Part shown: positions 14,618 through 17,825 of the stretch, one piece after another
How the letters are laid out: each line of letters begins with the position of its first letter
Numbering within the stretch: position 1 is the stretch's first letter
Assembly (NCBI GenBank): GCA_020355145.1
Contig: CP070660.1
Coordinates: 1,391,392 to 1,409,216 of the forward strand
From: Deltaproteobacteria bacterium
Lineage (GTDB): Bacteria > Desulfobacterota > DSM-4660 > Desulfatiglandales > B25-G16
Direction of reading: 5' to 3'
Length of the DNA: 17,825 nucleotides
Program-made: the position numbers and the translations under genes
Notes under the pieces: generated by a model
Told to the model about the DNA's origin: nothing
Databases searched by the model: none
What the model saw: the letters and a program-made list of their open reading frames with translations, nothing else

Positions 14618-15586
14618 GTGGAGAAGACTTTTATCTTTCATAAATCATCAGAGGAGATAGATGTAAGGTTAGACAGATTTCTCTCCGCTAAAAGGGGCCT
14701 GGAGGTATCAAGGGCCAGGATTCAGAACCTGATTAAGGTCGGTGCAGTAACAATTAATGGTGAGAGAAAAAGGCCTAGTTATCAGCTAAAACCCGGCGAC
14801 AGGATACGGATTTCAACTCCGCCCCCAACAGTTCGTTTAGAGGCATCTGAGGATGTTGATTTTGATCTCCTCTACGAAGATAACTCGATTTTGGTAGTCA
14901 ACAAACCTCCAGGTCTGGTAGTTCATCCCTCTTCTGGCCATTACAGGGGAACTTTGGTCCACGGCCTGCTCTATAAGTGTCCTGAGCTGTCTTCTTTCAG
15001 TGGTCCGGGAAGGCCTGGGATTGTCCATAGGCTTGATAAGGATACATCAGGCGTGATGGTAGTAGCTAAGAGTGATCGGGCACACAATTTGCTGGCTAAT
15101 CAATTCAAGAAAAGAGAGGTAAAAAAGAGGTATTTGGCCCTCGTTCATGGCCATGTTGCCAGAGAGAAAGGAGTAGTGGATTTACCTATCAAGAGGCACC
15201 CAGCAAAGAGAAAAAGGATGTCTACGTCGCTTTTAGGGGGTAGAGTTGCGAGAACCGAGTGGGAGCTCATATCTATCTTTCCCCTTGGTTTTTCACTCTT
15301 AAGGATAAGCCCCTATACTGGTAGAACTCACCAGATAAGGGTTCATCTAGCATATATGGGCTATCCGGTAGTGGGTGATACCTTGTATGGATACGGAAGA
15401 AGATGGTGGAGGCGACAATCGCCGATAATTAACGAGACCCTTACCTTAGTAAAGAGGCAGATGCTTCATGCCGAATTATTGGGATTCATTCACCCTGATT
15501 CATTGAGGTGGGTAGAGTTTGAGGCCCCTCCTCCAATGGATATGGGCTGCCTACTAAATTGGCTAGATGAGAGTCAAAAGATATAA
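14618..15586 (+). CDS. rluD: Large-subunit rRNA pseudouridine synthase, RluD/RluC family
   Basis: Isomerises uridines in 23S rRNA (helix 69 for true RluD). The 322-residue product has an N-terminal S4 RNA-binding domain (VRLDRFLSAK, SRARIQNLIKVGAVTING, near 16–48) followed by the catalytic domain. Its catalytic loop GIVHRLDKDTSG contains Asp140, essentially the Asp139 position of E. coli RluD. VVNKPPGLVVHPS precedes it and YTGRTHQIRVHL follows, both family hallmarks. RluD and RluC cannot be told apart safely by eye, so the gene symbol is the most likely one. The start is GTG at 14618, and its weak ribosome binding site lies inside the right end of repeat element 1. A related element also lies 250 bp downstream. 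Confidence 0.9.
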   Translation: MEKTFIFHKSSEEIDVRLDRFLSAKRGLEVSRARIQNLIKVGAVTINGERKRPSYQLKPGDRIRISTPPPTVRLEASEDVDFDLLYEDNSILVVNKPPGLVVHPSSGHYRGTLVHGLLYKCPELSSFSGPGRPGIVHRLDKDTSGVMVVAKSDRAHNLLANQFKKREVKKRYLALVHGHVAREKGVVDLPIKRHPAKRKRMSTSLLGGRVARTEWELISIFPLGFSLLRISPYTGRTHQIRVHLAYMGYPVVGDTLYGYGRRWWRRQSPIINETLTLVKRQMLHAELLGFIHPDSLRWVEFEAPPPMDMGCLLNWLDESQKI

Positions 15587-15612
15587 ATATTAAGGTAAAC
15601 TCATAAAACCCC

Positions 15613-15641
15613 TTGACATTATGGTTATAGGGCTATATTAT
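15613..15641 (+). promoter_or_regulatory. Near-consensus sigma-70 promoter for the rho operon
   Basis: TTGACA (15613–15618), a 17-bp spacer, and TATTAT (15636–15641). Transcription would begin near 15648, leaving an unusually long leader of about 400 nt before rho, which includes repeat element 2. From 15650 to 15835 the spacer is AT-rich and I see no gene. A weaker second site (TTGACT at about 15796, TATAGG 15 bp later) is possible. Confidence 0.7.
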
Positions 15642-15835
15642 TAGGTTGATTTGTACTTTACATATCCACAAGAAATACATCCCTTGCTAAAATAGCTTAT
15701 TAACCCATTCATTGAAGGTCTACAGGATAATCGGCGCTTACTCATAATTTCAGGAATAACAAAATTATAGTAGATTACCTCAATTTGAAACTTTATTGAC
15801 TATATTCCTATTTCTTTATAGGTAGGCAAAGAAGA

Positions 15836-16004
15836 GGTAAACCCTGTTAGCACACGGGGTATTATACCCCGTGTGGAAAAGGGGAACAATATCTTGTATA
15901 GCGTCCCCGTGCTTCTTCACTCCGTTAAATGTGTTGGCTAAAGAAGCAGGTCAGATTCAAAGCACTTATTTAACGGGGCAAGCGGGGCATTCTAACAGGG
16001 TAAA
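15836..16004. repeat. Inverted-repeat element 2, in the rho leader
   Basis: Its ends, GGTAAACCCTGTTAG (15836–15850) and TTCTAACAGGGTAAA (15990–16004), are identical to those of element 1 and pair over a 10-bp core. The interior differs: a perfect 11-bp hairpin CACACGGGGTA-TTA-TACCCCGTGTG (15851–15875), then GCTTCTT (15911–15917) with AAGAAGC (15941–15947), CCGTTAAAT (15922–15930) with ATTTAACGG (15968–15976), and CCCCGT (15905–15910) with ACGGGG (15973–15978). The last two compete for the same bases. No T-run follows any stem, so it is not a standard intrinsic terminator. Confidence 0.75.
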
Positions 16005-16048
16005 GGGAAATACTAAATATATCTAAATTTATAGAGGTGTATTAAGAG

Positions 16049-17296
16049 ATGAACTTAGTTGAGCTTAAAAGCAAGAGTATAAATGAATTGATAGATATGG
16101 CTAAGACATTTAAGATCGAAGGCGCTTCTGGTTTGCGAAAACAGGATCTCATTTTCGATATCTTGCAGGCCCAAACAGAACAGAATGGTGTCATTAATGG
16201 AGAGGGGGTGTTGGAGATCCTACCAGATGGCTTTGGTTTTCTCAGGTCGCCAGATTCTAACTACCTTCCTGGACCAGACGATATGTATGTGTCACCATCC
16301 CAGATCAGAAGATTTACCTTGAGGACAGGAGATACTGTTTCAGGACAGATAAGACCACCAAAGGAAGGGGAAAGATATTTTGCCTTACTAAAGGTAGAGC
16401 TTATCAACTATGGAGACCCGGAAGTAGCTGCGGATAAGATACTCTTTGATAATATAACCCCTCTTTACCCAACAGAGCGAATAAAGTTAGAAACAGACCC
16501 GGATAACCTTTCAACAAGGATTATGGATCTAATGACCCCGATAGGGAAGGGGCAAAGAGGATTGATCGTATCCCCCCCTAGGACGGGAAAGACAATGCTC
16601 CTTAAGGACATTGCAAATGCAGTGACAGCAAACCACAGGGATATATATAAGATAGTCCTCTTAATTGATGAGAGACCTGAAGAGGTTACTGATATGGCCC
16701 GCTCTGTGGAGGCTGAAGTTATTAGCTCGACCTTTGATGAACCTCCTCAACGTCATGTACAGGTAGCTGAGATGGTCCTAGAAAAGGCGAAAAGGTTGGT
16801 CGAGCATAAAAAGGATGTCTTTATCCTCTTAGATAGTATTACCCGTCTGGCTAGGGCCTATAATACAGTAGTTCCACCGAGTGGCAAGATTTTGTCTGGA
16901 GGCGTTGATTCAAATGCCCTTCATCGGCCTAAGAGATTTTTCGGGGCAGCCAGAAACCTTGAAGATGGCGGAAGCTTAACCATTATTGCCACGGCCTTGA
17001 TTGAGACAGGAAGCAGAATGGATGAGGTGATCTTTGAGGAGTTCAAGGGTACTGGTAATATGGAGGTCAATCTCGACAGGAAACTGAGCGACCGACGAAT
17101 ATTTCCCGCCCTTGACATCAATCGTTCAGGGACAAGGAAGGAGGAACTCTTGATCGAGAAAGAAGTTCTTAATCGTATCTGGATCCTGCGTAAACTTCTT
17201 GCCGCTCTTACCCCGGTTGATAGCATGGAATTCCTATTAGAAAAGATAAGGGGAACCGAGGACAATAAGGAGTTCTTGGCATCAATGAATCAATAA
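16049..17296 (+). CDS. rho: Transcription termination factor Rho
   Basis: Hexameric RNA-dependent ATPase and helicase that ends transcription. At 415 residues it has the normal length. The N-terminal helical domain (LKSKSINELIDMAK) is followed by the RNA-binding cold-shock domain (GVLEILPDGFGFLRSP, about 53–68). The ATPase core has Walker A SPPRTGKT with Lys181, DERPEEVTD (207–215), Walker B LLDSITRLARAYN (260–272), the Q-loop PPSGKILSGGVD (276–287) and the R-loop FKGTGNMEV. No insertion of the high-G+C type is present. GAGGTG (16034–16039) lies 9 nt before the ATG. Rho often controls its own synthesis through its leader; the long structured leader here would suit that. rpmE and prfA follow. 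Confidence 0.97.
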   Translation: MNLVELKSKSINELIDMAKTFKIEGASGLRKQDLIFDILQAQTEQNGVINGEGVLEILPDGFGFLRSPDSNYLPGPDDMYVSPSQIRRFTLRTGDTVSGQIRPPKEGERYFALLKVELINYGDPEVAADKILFDNITPLYPTERIKLETDPDNLSTRIMDLMTPIGKGQRGLIVSPPRTGKTMLLKDIANAVTANHRDIYKIVLLIDERPEEVTDMARSVEAEVISSTFDEPPQRHVQVAEMVLEKAKRLVEHKKDVFILLDSITRLARAYNTVVPPSGKILSGGVDSNALHRPKRFFGAARNLEDGGSLTIIATALIETGSRMDEVIFEEFKGTGNMEVNLDRKLSDRRIFPALDINRSGTRKEELLIEKEVLNRIWILRKLLAALTPVDSMEFLLEKIRGTEDNKEFLASMNQ

Positions 17297-17372
17297 TGAA
17301 GAAAATGACAAATTCTAAAGCTCAAAGTTCAAATGAATGTCTGCTAAGTCTTAATAAGTGGAGAGTGACGCA

Positions 17373-17618
17373 ATGAAAAAAGACATCCACCCGCCCTTTC
17401 AGAAGGCAATTGTTCATTGTGCCTGCGGCAGCGAATTTGAGGCCTTTTCCACGGTGAAAGAGATTAGAGTGGAGATATGTTCTCAGTGCCATCCCCTCTT
17501 TACAGGGCAGCAAAAGATTGTCGATTCCGGAGGACGTGTTGAGCGTTTCAGACGTAAGTTTCAGAAGATCGAGGGAAATAGCAAAGGCAGTAAAAGAAAA
17601 AAACAAGGGAATAATTGA
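17373..17618 (+). CDS. rpmE: 50S ribosomal protein L31, zinc-binding form
   Basis: The product (81 residues from the ATG at 17373) begins MKKDIHPPFQKAIVHCACG and has ICSQCHPLFTGQQKIVDSGGRVERF. Cys16, Cys18, Cys36 and Cys39 form the zinc site of the C+ type of L31. The basic C-terminal extension (KGSKRKKQ) is longer than in many L31 proteins. A frame opening at GTG 17358 adds five residues, but the family starts MKKDIHP, and GGAGAG just upstream suits the ATG. It follows rho by 76 nt with no terminator and is 2 nt from prfA, a common rho–rpmE–prfA arrangement. Confidence 0.95.
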   Translation: MKKDIHPPFQKAIVHCACGSEFEAFSTVKEIRVEICSQCHPLFTGQQKIVDSGGRVERFRRKFQKIEGNSKGSKRKKQGNN

Positions 17619-17620
17619 TT

Positions 17621-17825
17621 ATGTTTGCGCAGATTGAAGAGGCAGAAAGACGGTTTAATAGCTTGGAATACGAACTGAGCAAACAGGAGGTTATTCAACA
17701 GCAAGGCCTCTATCAGAAATATCTAAAAGAGCATGTCAGCCTTCGGCCTATTGTGGACACCTTTCAAAGGTACAAATTAACAAGGGAGAAGATTGAAGAT
17801 ACCCAAGGCCTCCTTAATGATCCTG
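17621..17825 (+). CDS. prfA: Peptide chain release factor 1, N-terminal part (cut by window end)
   Basis: Only 68 codons are visible before the window ends. The translation starts MFAQIEEAERRFNSLEYELS and continues through YQKYLKEHVSLRPIVDTFQRY to LLNDP. This matches the helical domain 1 of RF1 (family pattern MFxKLExxxxRFEELE…YQKLxKEHAxLxPIVxxYxxY). The stop-codon-reading PxT and GGQ motifs lie beyond the window. AAGGGA sits 10 nt before the ATG, inside rpmE, and only 2 nt separate the genes. RF1 rather than RF2 is supported by the N-terminal wording and the rpmE neighbour. Confidence 0.9.
   Translation, partial: MFAQIEEAERRFNSLEYELSKQEVIQQQGLYQKYLKEHVSLRPIVDTFQRYKLTREKIEDTQGLLNDP

Noticed and set aside
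15851..15875. The CACACGGGGTA hairpin as an intrinsic terminator
   Set aside because: The stem is excellent, but GAAAAGGGG follows it instead of a T-run, and the reverse strand also lacks one.
15929..15973. A 14-codon frame in the rho leader as a leader peptide
   Set aside because: There is no ribosome binding site, and the frame lies in the paired part of the repeat element.
14513..16004. rluD as cargo of a composite transposon bounded by the two elements
   Set aside because: rluD is a housekeeping gene, no transposase or target duplication is seen, and the two elements have different interiors; shared ends alone do not show mobilisation of the gene.
1..17825. CRISPR array, insertion sequence, prophage or defence system
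   Set aside because: There are no regularly spaced long repeats, no transposase, integrase, nuclease or phage gene, and all coding space is taken by core genes.

Overview
The window reads as a core-genome stretch of a Gram-negative anaerobe of the Desulfobacterota (old Deltaproteobacteria) type. This is an inference from gene order and protein flavour. Pointers are the ispE–tRNA-Gln–prs–rplY–pth cluster, a CarD regulator, a DUF1844 protein upstream of ispE, an EF-G of the spirochaete/deltaproteobacterial/mitochondrial kind followed by a small KaiC/RecA-like ATPase, a bifunctional Rel/SpoT, and a rho–rpmE–prfA cluster. Base composition is moderate and even, and there is no transposase, integrase, phage gene or CRISPR array.

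Layout. (1) 1–2075, plus strand: the 3' two thirds of an EF-G gene, overlapped by 4 bp by an uncharacterised P-loop ATPase. (2) 2076–2368: a repeat-rich spacer ending in a good promoter for rpmB (2369–2563). (3) 2637–7671, minus strand: an ispG → proS → rel unit, transcribed towards rpmB. (4) 7672–8185: a 514-bp divergent spacer holding a promoter-like sequence, a nested inverted repeat and a well-formed intrinsic terminator with no gene in front of it, so a candidate non-coding RNA or attenuated leader. (5) 8186–13883, plus strand: DUF1844 gene, ispE, tRNA-Gln(UUG), prs, rplY, pth and a membrane pyrophosphatase (hppA). (6) 13977–15586: carD and rluD. (7) 15587–16048: a 462-bp spacer with a near-consensus sigma-70 promoter and a strongly structured element, then rho, rpmE and the start of prfA (to the window end).

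How the genes fit together. Most of the window serves translation: EF-G, L28, L25, L31, ProRS, tRNA-Gln, peptidyl-tRNA hydrolase, a large-subunit rRNA pseudouridine synthase and RF1. Rel/SpoT, CarD and Rho add growth-rate and transcription control. IspG and IspE are two steps of the MEP isoprenoid pathway, Prs makes PRPP, and HppA recovers energy from the PPi that biosynthesis releases.

I see no dedicated novel system such as a defence island or biosynthetic cluster. The parts worth a second look are non-coding: two elements that share 15-bp ends (GGTAAACCCTGTTAG…TTCTAACAGGGTAAA) on either side of rluD, one of them inside the rho leader; the orphan terminator and structured segment upstream of the DUF1844 gene; and several degenerate short-repeat patches. 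A pth gene that seems to lack a canonical start codon is the main coding oddity.
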